Part shown: positions 1 through 8,169 of the stretch, one piece after another
How the letters are laid out: each line of letters starts with the position of its first letter
Position numbering within the stretch: the first letter of the stretch is position 1
Assembly: GCA_001724275.1 (NCBI GenBank)
Contig: MEDZ01000002.1
Span: 62,001-126,000, forward strand
Direction: 5' to 3'
Length of the DNA stretch: 64,000 bases
Origin: Gemmatimonadetes bacterium SCN 70-22
Lineage (GTDB): Bacteria; Gemmatimonadota; Gemmatimonadetes; Gemmatimonadales; Gemmatimonadaceae
The notes under the pieces: generated by a model
Told to the model about the DNA's origin: nothing
Databases searched by the model: none
What the model saw: the letters and a program-made list of their open reading frames with translations, nothing else
Made by a program: the position numbers and the translations under genes

Positions 1-2
1 GC

Positions 3-506
3 GGGATCGCCATCCTCGAACGCACCCCCCGCACGCTGCACGCGATGCTCGGGGGATTGCCGTCGGCATGGACCGACGCGACCGAGGGCCCCGAGACGTG
101 GAGCCCGTACGTCATCGTGGGACACCTCATCCACGGCGAGCGGGAGGACTGGATTCCGCGCGCACGGATCATCCTGGCCCAGGGCACGCGCCGCCGGTTC
201 GAGCCGTACGACCGCTTCGCCCAGTTCCGCGAGAGCCGGGGCAAGTCGCTGGCGCAGCTGCTGGACGAGTTCACGAGCCTTCGCGCCGCGAACCTCGAGA
301 CGCTGGCCTCGTGGCAGCTGACGGATGCCCGGCTGGCGCTGGAAGGAGAGCACCCCGAGTTCGGGGCGGTCTCACTACGGCAACTCCTGGCCACCTGGGT
401 TGCGCACGACCTGGGGCACGTCGCCCAGGCCGCCCGGGTGATGGCAAAGCAGTACCGGGCGGCGGTCGGGCCCTGGCGCGCCTACCTCCCGATCATGGAT
501 CGTTAG
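3..506 (+). CDS. DinB-family protein, 5' end outside the window
   Basis: The reading frame is open from the left edge, so the N-terminus is missing; the first ATG in view (position 45) lies inside the fold. The protein shows the DinB/YfiT four-helix-bundle pattern: a GHLIHGE segment near nt 120-140 and an HDLGH segment near nt 405-420 supply the histidines that bind a divalent metal in this superfamily. DinB-type proteins are damage-inducible or thiol-dependent transferases, mostly of unknown substrate, so no specific reaction can be assigned. The gene ends with a TAG that lies inside a CGTTAGGC octamer repeated elsewhere in the window. A small membrane protein gene follows 58 nt downstream on the same strand. 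Confidence 0.75.
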   Translation, partial: GIAILERTPRTLHAMLGGLPSAWTDATEGPETWSPYVIVGHLIHGEREDWIPRARIILAQGTRRRFEPYDRFAQFRESRGKSLAQLLDEFTSLRAANLETLASWQLTDARLALEGEHPEFGAVSLRQLLATWVAHDLGHVAQAARVMAKQYRAAVGPWRAYLPIMDR

Positions 507-564
507 GCGAGGACCACGGCATGCCTCGCTCCCGGCGACATGGCCCCCCACCGACGGCGCTGCG

Positions 565-1203
565 ATGAACGAGCGCCTCCTCCCCTGGATCCCGGCGCTG
601 CTGGTGGTCGCCGTGGCGCTCCACGCCATCTGGCGCTATCGAACGGCGCGCCGCATCGCCGAGGAATGGCTCCTCACCCACCACTACCGCCCGCGCGCGA
701 TGCGCCTGGGATGGTTCGGTTTCATGCGTTTCGCCCCGAAGCTGCTACGCGACGAGGGGCGCGCCTTCCAGTTCCGCGCCGAGGTTGACGACATGCGCCT
801 CGGGGGAACCGGAGTGGTGTGGCTCCGCGTCTGGACCGACTGGCTCGGGCTAGCGGGGCTCGCGAGCCGCGAGCCCGACATCCGGTGGGAGCGCATGCCG
901 ACGGCCGTGGACGACGACTCCCGGGCCCTGGATCATCGGCTCGCCGAGTCGCAGCTCGAGCTCCTGCGTCGCGTGGCCGACGGCGAGACGACGTTCCGCT
1001 CGCGCGCGCACGAGATCCGCGAGGGCGCCGACTTCGACGAGATCGTCGAGCACGTGATGGCCATGGTGCGCCGTGGTCTCGTCACCTGTGACGCCCCCCT
1101 GCTCGACATCCGGGGCGACTCGCAGTACGCTGCCGTGACCAACGTCGCCCTGACCGACCTCGGGCGTCGCCTGCTGGCCGAGCACCCGCTGAGGCGCGAC
1201 TGA
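565..1203 (+). CDS. Hypothetical membrane-anchored protein, 212 aa
   Basis: I do not recognise this family. Residues 6-23 form one hydrophobic segment (PALLVVAVALHAIW) followed by positive charges, so it is probably a single-pass inner-membrane protein with its bulk in the cytoplasm. The middle contains an aromatic-rich stretch (about residues 45-95) and the last 90 residues are charged and helical, ending in a TDLGRRLL segment that resembles the end of small winged-helix or restriction-like soluble domains, although no motif is decisive. It lies just downstream of the DinB gene and a hairpin follows its stop. Coding potential is good, with third-position GC as in its neighbours. Confidence 0.6.
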   Translation: MNERLLPWIPALLVVAVALHAIWRYRTARRIAEEWLLTHHYRPRAMRLGWFGFMRFAPKLLRDEGRAFQFRAEVDDMRLGGTGVVWLRVWTDWLGLAGLASREPDIRWERMPTAVDDDSRALDHRLAESQLELLRRVADGETTFRSRAHEIREGADFDEIVEHVMAMVRRGLVTCDAPLLDIRGDSQYAAVTNVALTDLGRRLLAEHPLRRD

Positions 1204-1219
1204 CGGACGTTGGCGTCCG
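1204..1219 (+). terminator. Hairpin directly after the 565-1203 gene
   Basis: CGGACG and CGTCCG form a perfect 6-bp stem with a TTGG loop, starting at the base after the stop codon. There is no T-tract, so it is only terminator-like. The next gene converges from the other strand. Confidence 0.35.
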
Positions 1220-1362
1220 CGTGGAGGAGACGCGGACGGCGTTCCCGGCCCTCATGACACCAAGGCCGGCGACACCGGAGCCGGTCCGCGGGCGCACGAT
1301 CGGCGGCGCGCATCCCGGCGTCTCGATCGCCGTGAACACCCTCGACAACGTCGAGACCGTCT

Positions 1363-2346
1363 TCAGGACGCTCCCCCCACGTACTGGTGCCCATGCGTCA
1401 CGGCCGGGACGCCGAGCGCGCGGGCGGCGTGACGAATGAACTCGGGGCAGAAGTAGTACTGTCGCTGCGCCAGCACGCCGTCCGCGTCCACGTCGAGCGT
1501 CGTGACCCAACCCAGGGCTCGCGGCGCATCGGCGGTGCGATAGAAGACGAAGATCGCTGCACGCCCCTCGAGGTAACCGGGCTCCACCCACTGCTCGCGC
1601 GGGTCCGACGCCCACTCGGCGAGCGACGACGCGCGCACGGTGCTGCGCCCGAGCTCCTCGGCGCAGCCGACGATAGAAACCGTCACCTCCTCGTGGAGGA
1701 GCGCGGCGATCGCATCGGCGTCGCGTGCGTCGAAGGCGGCCAGGTAACGCTCGACCACGGGGTGCTGCGCTGCGGTTCTATCGATGGCGGTGCGTAGGGG
1801 TTCGCTCCCGGGAGCGCTCGCCCGTGCGAGCGTCGTGCGAGCCCGCTGCAGCGCCGACTTCACCGCCCCATCGGTCGCTCCCAGCATGGCCGCCACCTCT
1901 CCCGCCCGGAAGTCGAGCAGGTCGCAGAGAAGGAGCACGACGCGCTGGCGCGGCGGGAGGAGCGTCACGAGCCGCTCCATCGCCTCGCGCACCTCGACGC
2001 GTCGCTCGGAGATCGAGTCGGCTTCGAGCTCCGGATGCGCCTCCAACTCCTCCATGGGGGCACGCCGGGCACGACGCACCTGGTCGATCCATGCATTCGA
2101 CGCAATGCGGAACAGGTATGCGCGCGCATCCACCGGCTGCCAGAGTTTCGCGAGCGAGGCGAAGGCCTTCAGCATCGTCTCCTGCACGAGGTCTTCGGCA
2201 TCCCACGCCGATCCCGTGAGGCGGCGGCAGTAGTCCCAGAGTGCCTCCCGGTGAGGGGCCAGGACAGCCTCGAAACGGAGGCGCATCTCGCGCAGCGGCT
2301 CGGCGAGGGAGTCGAGGGAGGCGGTGCTGTGGCGATCGGATTCCAT
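1363..2346 (-). CDS. ECF-type RNA polymerase sigma factor with C-terminal SnoaL-like domain
   Basis: About 327 aa from the ATG at 2346; a second possible ATG lies 16 codons upstream. Residues ~25-100 match sigma region 2 (AEDLVQETMLKAF, then YLFRIASNAWIDQVRR), and residues ~120-175 match region 4 with a recognition helix (EVAAMLGATDGAVKSALQRA). The remaining ~140 residues are a SnoaL/NTF2-like domain, an architecture known in sigma-J/ECF41-like groups where the extra domain modulates core binding instead of a separate anti-sigma factor. No anti-sigma gene is adjacent, which fits. The oxidoreductase gene at 2565 is divergently transcribed and is the most likely nearby target, by position only. 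Confidence 0.85.
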   Translation of the reverse strand: MESDRHSTASLDSLAEPLREMRLRFEAVLAPHREALWDYCRRLTGSAWDAEDLVQETMLKAFASLAKLWQPVDARAYLFRIASNAWIDQVRRARRAPMEELEAHPELEADSISERRVEVREAMERLVTLLPPRQRVVLLLCDLLDFRAGEVAAMLGATDGAVKSALQRARTTLARASAPGSEPLRTAIDRTAAQHPVVERYLAAFDARDADAIAALLHEEVTVSIVGCAEELGRSTVRASSLAEWASDPREQWVEPGYLEGRAAIFVFYRTADAPRALGWVTTLDVDADGVLAQRQYYFCPEFIRHAARALGVPAVTHGHQYVGGAS

Positions 2347-2564
2347 GAAGCAGGCGTGAAGGGCGATGGCGTTATGGTCGCTAAGGGCGCGCATCCTACC
2401 TCGCTCAACGCTCGGGGAGGGTGAAAGGATGCGGTCGGCGGCGGGGCGCGACCCGCGAAGGGCATCTCCACGCCCCGTCCCACCCGCGGCCTTGTATCAT
2501 CGGCGGTCAGGGTGTACATGCTCTCGGCATGCACTCCCCATCGCTTCCCGACGGTCTGCCCGAC

Positions 2565-4193
2565 ATGTCCGGGGCCGAGACACACGACCGCCGCCAGTAC
2601 GACTACATCGTCATCGGCTCCGGCTTTGGTGGGAGCGTGTCGGCCATGCGGCTGGCCGAGAAGGGATATCGCGTCCTGGTGCTGGAAAAGGGGAAGCGCT
2701 GGCGCTCGCGCGACTTCCCCACCAGCAACTGGCACGTGAAGAAGTTTCTCTGGGCTCCGCTCCTCCGCTGCTTCGGGCCGCAGCGCATCGATTTCCTGGG
2801 ACGACTGATGGTCCTTGGCGGCGTCGGCGTGGGCGGCGGGAGCCTGGTCTACGCCAACACGCACATGCAACCGCCGCGTGACTTCTTCACGCACCCGGCG
2901 TGGAGCCGGTTCGGCGACTGGGAGGCACGGCTCGATCCCTTCTACGCCCTCGCGCGCACCATGCTCGGCAGCACGCGCTACCTCGCGGAAGGGCCGGAAG
3001 ACCGCGCCCTTGCAGCGGTGGCGCGTGACATGGGGCGGGGCGACACGTACGCCCCGGTCGATCACATCGGCGTCTATCTCGGTCCCACCGATCGAGCGGT
3101 CGATCCCTACTTCAAGGGGCTCGGACCCGAGCGCCGCGGGTGCATCGAGTGCGCGGGGTGCATGGTCGGGTGCCGCCACGACGCCAAGAACACGCTCGAC
3201 CGCAACTACCTCTGGTTCGCCGAGCGCTATGGCGCCACGATCGTCCCCGAATCGGAGGCCGAGGCAATCGAGTACGCCGACGGCGAATACCGGGTCCGGG
3301 TGCGACGGTCGACCTCGTTAGGCGGTGGCCGCCGACGCTCGTATCGCGCGCACGGGCTCGTGGTGAGCGCCGGCGTCATCGGGACGCTCAGGCTCCTCCT
3401 GCGGCAGAAGCACGCGCTGGGCACGCTGCCGGCGCTGTCCGGCACGCTGGGGCAGGCGGTGCGCACCAACAGCGAGTCCCTGTGCGGCATCTCGGGGATC
3501 CCCGCGAAGATGAACCACGGCGTAGCCATCAGTCGCGTCTTCACCCCGGACGACCACACCCACATCGAGCTGTGCAAGTACCCCGACGGCTCCGGGGCGA
3601 TGGGACTTCTCTCTGTGCTGGCGGCGCCGGCGGGAGCGCCGCTCGTCCGCACGGCGCGGATGCTGTGGAACACGCTCACCAGCCCCCGCAAGCTGTGGCG
3701 CGTCCTGACCCGCGACTTCGGGCGCCACTCGGTCATCCTGCTCGTGATGCAGACGCTGGACAACGCGGTCGCCGTGCGCTGGGCGAGGGGACCCTTCGGC
3801 GGCCGCCTGCGAGTGATGCGCGACGGCGCCGTCCCGCGCACGCCCGCCTACATCGGCATCGGGCAGGAGGCCATGCACCGCTACGCCGACAAGGTCGGGG
3901 GCGTGGCCATGAACTCGGCCGCCGAGGTGATGTTCGACATGAGCAGCACCGCGCACATCCTGGGGGGGTGCCCCATGGGGAGCGATGCGGCCAGCGGGGT
4001 CGTGAACGAACGCTTCGAGGTCTTCGGCTATCCGAACATGCGCATCCTGGACGGCTCCATCGTCCCGGCAAACCTCGGGGTGAACCCGAGCCTCACCATC
4101 ACCGCGCTCAGCGAGTACGCAATGAGCTTCGTCCCGCGCAAGCCGGGGCATCTGGCCCCCACGCTCGCCGAGGAGCTGGCGGGCAGGCGCTAG
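2565..4193 (+). CDS. GMC-family FAD oxidoreductase (cholesterol-oxidase-like)
   Basis: About 542 aa. The N-terminus has the Rossmann FAD signature (IVIGSGFGGS followed by VLVLEKGKRW). A cysteine-rich segment near residues 190-205 (CIECAGCMVGCRHDAKNT) is typical of the membrane-associated or 4Fe-4S-like branch of GMC enzymes annotated as cholesterol oxidase or long-chain alcohol oxidase. The C-terminal FAD/catalytic region is intact (AHILGGCPMG, then a PANLGVNPSLTITALSE segment). It should oxidise a hydrophobic alcohol or sterol-like substrate; the substrate cannot be read from sequence. I chose the ATG at 2565 because the FAD fold begins about 14 residues later; an ATG at 2529 is also possible. 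The sigma factor gene is divergent. Confidence 0.88.
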   Translation: MSGAETHDRRQYDYIVIGSGFGGSVSAMRLAEKGYRVLVLEKGKRWRSRDFPTSNWHVKKFLWAPLLRCFGPQRIDFLGRLMVLGGVGVGGGSLVYANTHMQPPRDFFTHPAWSRFGDWEARLDPFYALARTMLGSTRYLAEGPEDRALAAVARDMGRGDTYAPVDHIGVYLGPTDRAVDPYFKGLGPERRGCIECAGCMVGCRHDAKNTLDRNYLWFAERYGATIVPESEAEAIEYADGEYRVRVRRSTSLGGGRRRSYRAHGLVVSAGVIGTLRLLLRQKHALGTLPALSGTLGQAVRTNSESLCGISGIPAKMNHGVAISRVFTPDDHTHIELCKYPDGSGAMGLLSVLAAPAGAPLVRTARMLWNTLTSPRKLWRVLTRDFGRHSVILLVMQTLDNAVAVRWARGPFGGRLRVMRDGAVPRTPAYIGIGQEAMHRYADKVGGVAMNSAAEVMFDMSSTAHILGGCPMGSDAASGVVNERFEVFGYPNMRILDGSIVPANLGVNPSLTITALSEYAMSFVPRKPGHLAPTLAEELAGRR

Positions 4194-4211
4194 CGACAGG
4201 CAGCGGCTGTC

Positions 4212-4673
4212 TCATCCTGCACTGGAGCGCTTGATGTGGGCGGTGACGGCCGCGCCATCGCTGAAGACCCGTCGCACGTCGTCACCCACGCGCATCACCC
4301 GCCCCGTGTCACGATTGATCGGGCACCAGAGCGTGCGAGCCTGCGCCAACACCTTGCGATCGCTGGCACGCAGGATCTCGACGAAGCGCTCGAATCGCAC
4401 GGGATCCGCGCTCCCGACCCACGTCGAGGCGACGATGGCGTCGCCCGGCATCGCCGGGTGCCGGTAGTCGATCTCGTGCCGCAGCGCGACCCAGGCGATC
4501 GTCTCCAGCTGGACCCCGGTAGCGGCGGCACGCCAGTGCGCGGTCGCCGCATCCTGCACCCAGCGCAGGTACACCACGTTGTTGACGTGTCCGAGCTCGT
4601 CGATGTCGGCGGGGACGACCTCGACCGGAACCTCGAATCGGCCAGCCGCAGCGGCAGGGAAATCATGGGCCAT
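4212..4673 (-). CDS. Acyl-CoA thioesterase, hotdog fold
   Basis: The 153-aa product has the YbgC/FadM-type hotdog motif DIDELGHVNNVVYLRW near residues 22-37, whose Asp and HVNN residues form the active site in this family, followed by the expected DYRHPAMPGD and CPINRDTGR segments. It should hydrolyse short or medium acyl-CoA thioesters in the cytoplasm. It converges on the GMC oxidoreductase with only 18 nt between stop codons. ATG at 4673 is preferred over an ATG three codons upstream because the hotdog N-terminus fits. Confidence 0.85.
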   Translation of the reverse strand: MAHDFPAAAAGRFEVPVEVVPADIDELGHVNNVVYLRWVQDAATAHWRAAATGVQLETIAWVALRHEIDYRHPAMPGDAIVASTWVGSADPVRFERFVEILRASDRKVLAQARTLWCPINRDTGRVMRVGDDVRRVFSDGAAVTAHIKRSSAG

Positions 4674-4907
4674 GAGAGGCATGATACCGCCCCCCGAACC
4701 CCGGGCGCGAGGGCGAGGCGGCTTCCGCGCCCTGTAGTCAAAGGCCGGATACGATGTCAGCATTCCGGTGGCGGCGAAGCATGGCACGGCCGATGCACCG
4801 TTCAAGTGAGGGCGTCGGTGCGAGGCCATTCCACCCCACCGCCTCCACCGACGGCATTCTGGACGCGCGGGCCCCCCGCGCGCGGTCTCGCGACGAGGCA
4901 CTACGGC

Positions 4908-5816
4908 ATGAGCGGTGCGACGACGCACTCGGCCGATCCCACCAACGGACGGGTTGCCGACATGCTCGAGGAAACGGCGTCGCTCCTCGAGCTGCAGCGG
5001 GCGAACCCCTTCCGGGTGCAGGCCTACCGGAACGCAGCGACGACCATCCGCGAATCGCCGCGCAGCGTATCGGAGATCCTGCGCGAAGAAGGGATCGAAG
5101 GGCTCGATCGACTCCCCGCGATCGGCCCCGCCCTGGCGCGGGCCATCACCCTGATGGTCGATACGGGGCGCTTCCCCATGCTCGACCGCCTGCGCGGCGA
5201 GCATGACCCGCTCGACGTCCTCACCTCGGTCCCCGGTATCGGGCCAAGGCTGGCGCAACGCCTGCACGACGAATTGGGCATCTCCACCCTCGAGGAGCTG
5301 GAGACAGCGGCGCACGATGGCCGCCTCGCCCGCGCCGGAGGGTTCGGCGAGAAGCGCGTGGCCGGCATTCGCGATGCGCTCGCCACCAGGCTTCGCCAGC
5401 GCATCGCTCCGGCGCGCGCTACGCCACGTGGCGAGGGCGGCGAAGTCGTGGCCGAGCCCCCGGTCGCCGAACTCCTCGATGTCGACCGCGAGTACCGCGA
5501 GCAGGCCGAGGCGGGGACACTCCACCTCATCGCCCCGCGGCGATTCAACCCGAAGCGCCGGGCCTGGCTCCCCGTCCTCCACACGCAGCGCGGCGAACGT
5601 CACTACACGGCCCTCTTCTCCAACACCGCCCGCGCGCACCAGCAGGGGCGGACCCACGACTGGGTCGTCCTGTACTTCGACGGCGGCGGCGGCGAGCGCC
5701 AGCACACCGTCGTCACGCAGCTCTCGGGGGCGCTGGGGGGACGGCGCGTGGTACGCGGGCGAGAGCAGGAGTGCGCCGCGTACTACCACGCGCGCGAAAT
5801 CCCCGGTAACAGCTAG
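4908..5816 (+). CDS. PolX-like helix-hairpin-helix protein without a polymerase palm
   Basis: The 302-aa product starts like the 8-kDa domain of family X DNA polymerases (VADMLEETASLLELQRANPFRVQAY), followed by two helix-hairpin-helix segments (LPAIGPALARAI and VPGIGPRLAQRL) within residues ~60-150. The nucleotidyltransferase palm and the PHP domain of bacterial PolX do not follow. Instead there is a ~120-residue tail with a beta-rich HYTALFSNTARAHQQGRTHDWVVLY segment, a pattern I associate with free-standing DNA-binding proteins that carry a RES- or restriction-like tail but cannot name. It is probably a structure-specific DNA-binding protein. A capA remnant begins 7 nt downstream. Confidence 0.72.
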   Translation: MSGATTHSADPTNGRVADMLEETASLLELQRANPFRVQAYRNAATTIRESPRSVSEILREEGIEGLDRLPAIGPALARAITLMVDTGRFPMLDRLRGEHDPLDVLTSVPGIGPRLAQRLHDELGISTLEELETAAHDGRLARAGGFGEKRVAGIRDALATRLRQRIAPARATPRGEGGEVVAEPPVAELLDVDREYREQAEAGTLHLIAPRRFNPKRRAWLPVLHTQRGERHYTALFSNTARAHQQGRTHDWVVLYFDGGGGERQHTVVTQLSGALGGRRVVRGREQECAAYYHAREIPGNS

Positions 5817-5823
5817 AAGTGCG

Positions 5824-6003
5824 ATGACGGATGCGACGGCGCGCAGCGCTCGCATCGGCATCGCGGGTGACGTGATGCTGGGGCGCCTGGTGAACGAGCG
5901 CATGAAGCGCGAAGGGTGGAGCTACCCCTGGGGCGACATGCGCACCGTGCTCGCCAAGCTGGACGCCTTCCTGGTCAACCTCGAGTGCGCCGTGCCGACC
6001 TGG
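5824..6003 (+). pseudogene. Truncated capA-like gene (poly-gamma-glutamate synthesis family), N-terminal remnant
   Basis: The first ~57 codons encode the start of a CapA/PgsA-type metallophosphatase domain (IGIAGDVMLGR, then LDAFLVNLECAV), which normally continues for about 300 residues with a conserved ANNH block. Here similarity stops after LECAV and the frame runs on as low-complexity arginine-rich sequence antisense to the prs gene. The remnant lies head to tail with the HhH gene and tail to tail with prs, so a deletion or rearrangement has probably joined them around nt 6000. It is unlikely to be functional. Confidence 0.65.
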
Positions 6004-6054
6004 CGCTTCGCATCGCTGCCGGCTCGCTGCCGGCGCGCTGCCGGATCGCCGCGA

Positions 6055-7002
6055 CTACGCCAGCGCCCGAAGCGACTCGCCGGCCTCGATGCGCCGGATG
6101 ACCGTCGCCAGGAGGGGAGCCACGCTCACCACGTGGAGGGTCGAGCCCCCCGGCCACTCCCCCTCCGATGGGGTCACGGTGTCCGAGATGACGACGTGCC
6201 GCACCTCGGCAGCTGCAAGCCGTTCGGCGGCACCGGGGGCGAAGACCGCGTGCGTGGCCACGACGGCGCGCACCTCGCTTGCCCCGGCGGCACGCAGCGC
6301 GCGCGCGCTTTCGGCCACCGTCCCCCCCGTGGAGATCATGTCGTCGACGATGATGCACGACCGCCCCGACACATCGCCCACCACCCCCGTCACCTCCACC
6401 TCGGTTCCGGTGCGTCGCTGCTTGAGACAGAGCGCCCTCTCGCGCCCCAGGCGACGGCTCAGGTCGCGCGCCCGGCGGACGGCACCGAGGTCGGGGGCGA
6501 CGATCATCGAGCGATCGTCGAGCAGCGGCACGAACGCCGGCTCCAGCGCGGCCATCGCCGCCACGTCGTCCGTGGGGATGCTGAAGAAGCCCTCCACCTG
6601 CGGCGTGTGGATGTCGACTGTCACCACGTGATCGATCCCGGACGCCTCCAGCACCGTCGCCGCCGCGCGCCCGCTGACGGGGGCGCGCCTCCCCTGCCGG
6701 CGATCGGACCGCGCATAGCCGAAGTACGGGACGATGGCGATGATGTGCGACGCCGCCGCGCGCCGGCAGGCATCCGCCAGCAGCAAGAGCTCGACGAGGT
6801 GATCGTTGACCGGCGGCGCCGTCGCCTGGATCAGGACCACTTCGCGCCGGCGCACGCTCTCGCCGATCTCCACCGACACCTCGCCGTCGGGGAAGCGCTC
6901 GACGCGGCACGGCGAGAGCGCGAGACCCAGCTCGCGCGCCACGGACGAGGCCAGCGGCACACTCGCCGAGCCGGCTACCAGCAGGTACGAAGGTGATGAC
7001 AT
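6055..7002 (-). CDS. prs: Ribose-phosphate pyrophosphokinase (PRPP synthetase)
   Basis: The 315-aa product is of standard length for the enzyme that makes PRPP from ribose 5-phosphate and ATP for nucleotide, His and Trp synthesis. Visible motifs are FPDGEVSVEI (residues ~37-46), the pyrophosphate/ATP region PYFGYARSDRR (~92-102), the VDIHTPQVEGFF block (~129-140) and the PRPP loop CIIVDDMISTGGT (~216-228) with the acidic pair D220/D221. ATG at 7002 begins directly before the first beta-strand. The sequence looks divergent from housekeeping Prs (the usual DLHSxQIQGFF has become DIHTPQVEGFF), so this may be a second copy. A phosphoribosyltransferase gene is divergent about 380 nt away. Confidence 0.9.
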   Translation of the reverse strand: MSSPSYLLVAGSASVPLASSVARELGLALSPCRVERFPDGEVSVEIGESVRRREVVLIQATAPPVNDHLVELLLLADACRRAAASHIIAIVPYFGYARSDRRQGRRAPVSGRAAATVLEASGIDHVVTVDIHTPQVEGFFSIPTDDVAAMAALEPAFVPLLDDRSMIVAPDLGAVRRARDLSRRLGRERALCLKQRRTGTEVEVTGVVGDVSGRSCIIVDDMISTGGTVAESARALRAAGASEVRAVVATHAVFAPGAAERLAAAEVRHVVISDTVTPSEGEWPGGSTLHVVSVAPLLATVIRRIEAGESLRALA

Positions 7003-7379
7003 GTGCGCTCCCGCGCGTGGGTCAGTTGGACTGCATCGCCTGTGCCGCACGCGCCAAGCGATCGGCCTCGAGCATGACATCGCGCCGCTCGTCCATCCGC
7101 ATCAAGTGCCGTTCCCGGCTCCACGGGCCTCGTTGGGCATCACAGCGGGAGCGAGTCGCCAATCCCAAGGCGGTCTGCTGGGGAGCCTACCCACAGGCAG
7201 CATGCGGCGTCGCGCGAGGCGCGACAGTCGGCAAACGCCCTGAGCTCCGTGCGGATTCCCGGTAACGCCGCTCCCCGCGGGCGATCAGGACGCTGCCGGA
7301 CACCACGCTCCGTCCGTCCCGACAGACGACAGCTGGGAAATCGCCGAGCGTTGGCGTGACACCGGCGAGGCAGGGCGAC
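7003..7379. other. 377-nt intergenic region between prs and a phosphoribosyltransferase
   Basis: I see no convincing gene here. It separates two divergently transcribed PRPP-related genes and should contain both promoters. The clearest element is a perfect 7-bp hairpin, GTCGCGC-GAG-GCGCGAC, at 7209-7225. No riboswitch class is recognisable. Confidence 0.5.
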
Positions 7380-8075
7380 ATGAGCGACGGACCGTTCTTC
7401 CCCGAGGCAGGGCTCCCGAGGCTGTTCGCGAACCGGGGCGAGGCCGGGGCACGGCTGGCCCGCGCGCTCCTCGAATACCGCGGAGCGCGTCCGCTGGTGC
7501 TCGGCATCCCGCGCGGCGGCGTGCCGGTCGCCGCCGAAGTCGCCAGGGCGCTCGACGGCGACCTGGACGTCATCGTGGCCAGGAAACTGGGCTCGCCGGT
7601 GTCGCCCGAGCTCGCCGTCGGCGCCGTCACCTCCGATGGCGCCCGCTACCTCAACCAGGAAGCGATCGACATGCTCGAGGTGTCGCCAGAGTATCTCGAA
7701 TCCGTCACCAGGGAGCAGGTGGCCGAGGCACAGGCACGCGAGCAGCGGTTCCGCGCGGGAAGGCCGCCGCTCGCCGTGGAAGGGCGCGTCGTCATCGTGG
7801 TCGATGACGGCCTGGCGACGGGGTCGACGATGATCGCCGCGGTACGCTCGGTGCGAGCGCGCAAGCCAGCCAAGCTCGTCATCGCCGTCCCCGTGGCACC
7901 GCGCGAGACGGTGGCCGCCATGCGCGCCGAGTCGGACGACGTCGTCTGCCCCGAGACGCCAGAGCCGTTCATCGCCGTCGGCATCCACTACCAGGACTTC
8001 TCGCAGACCGAGGACGAAGAGGTGCAGCGGATCATGGGCGAGTGGCACGCCCCAGCGGCGGCGCCGGCGAAGTGA
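7380..8075 (+). CDS. Phosphoribosyltransferase-domain protein
   Basis: The 231-aa product carries a type I phosphoribosyltransferase fold: an early VLGIPRGGVPVAAEVA strand-loop (residues ~41-56), a KLGSP loop and the PRPP-binding loop VVIVVDDGLATGSTM near residues 139-153. Proteins of this group resemble the stand-alone PRTases often fused or linked to alpha/beta hydrolases in bacteria, with unknown base substrate. Its divergence from prs suggests a shared role around PRPP, which is inference. A GC-rich hairpin follows the stop. Confidence 0.83.
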   Translation: MSDGPFFPEAGLPRLFANRGEAGARLARALLEYRGARPLVLGIPRGGVPVAAEVARALDGDLDVIVARKLGSPVSPELAVGAVTSDGARYLNQEAIDMLEVSPEYLESVTREQVAEAQAREQRFRAGRPPLAVEGRVVIVVDDGLATGSTMIAAVRSVRARKPAKLVIAVPVAPRETVAAMRAESDDVVCPETPEPFIAVGIHYQDFSQTEDEEVQRIMGEWHAPAAAPAK

Positions 8076-8083
8076 ACGGCGAC

Positions 8084-8103
8084 GGGCGCCCTCAGGGGCG
8101 CCC
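8084..8103 (+). terminator. GC-rich hairpin after the phosphoribosyltransferase
   Basis: Two copies of GGGCGCCC (itself palindromic) sit 4 nt apart and can form a perfect 8-bp stem. No T-tract follows, so intrinsic termination is uncertain. Confidence 0.45.
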
Positions 8104-8169
8104 CTGTCGGACGCCGTGCACCCTGGCGATGTTTGCGGGACCCACCCGCCACACGCCAGACTCGCGTCC

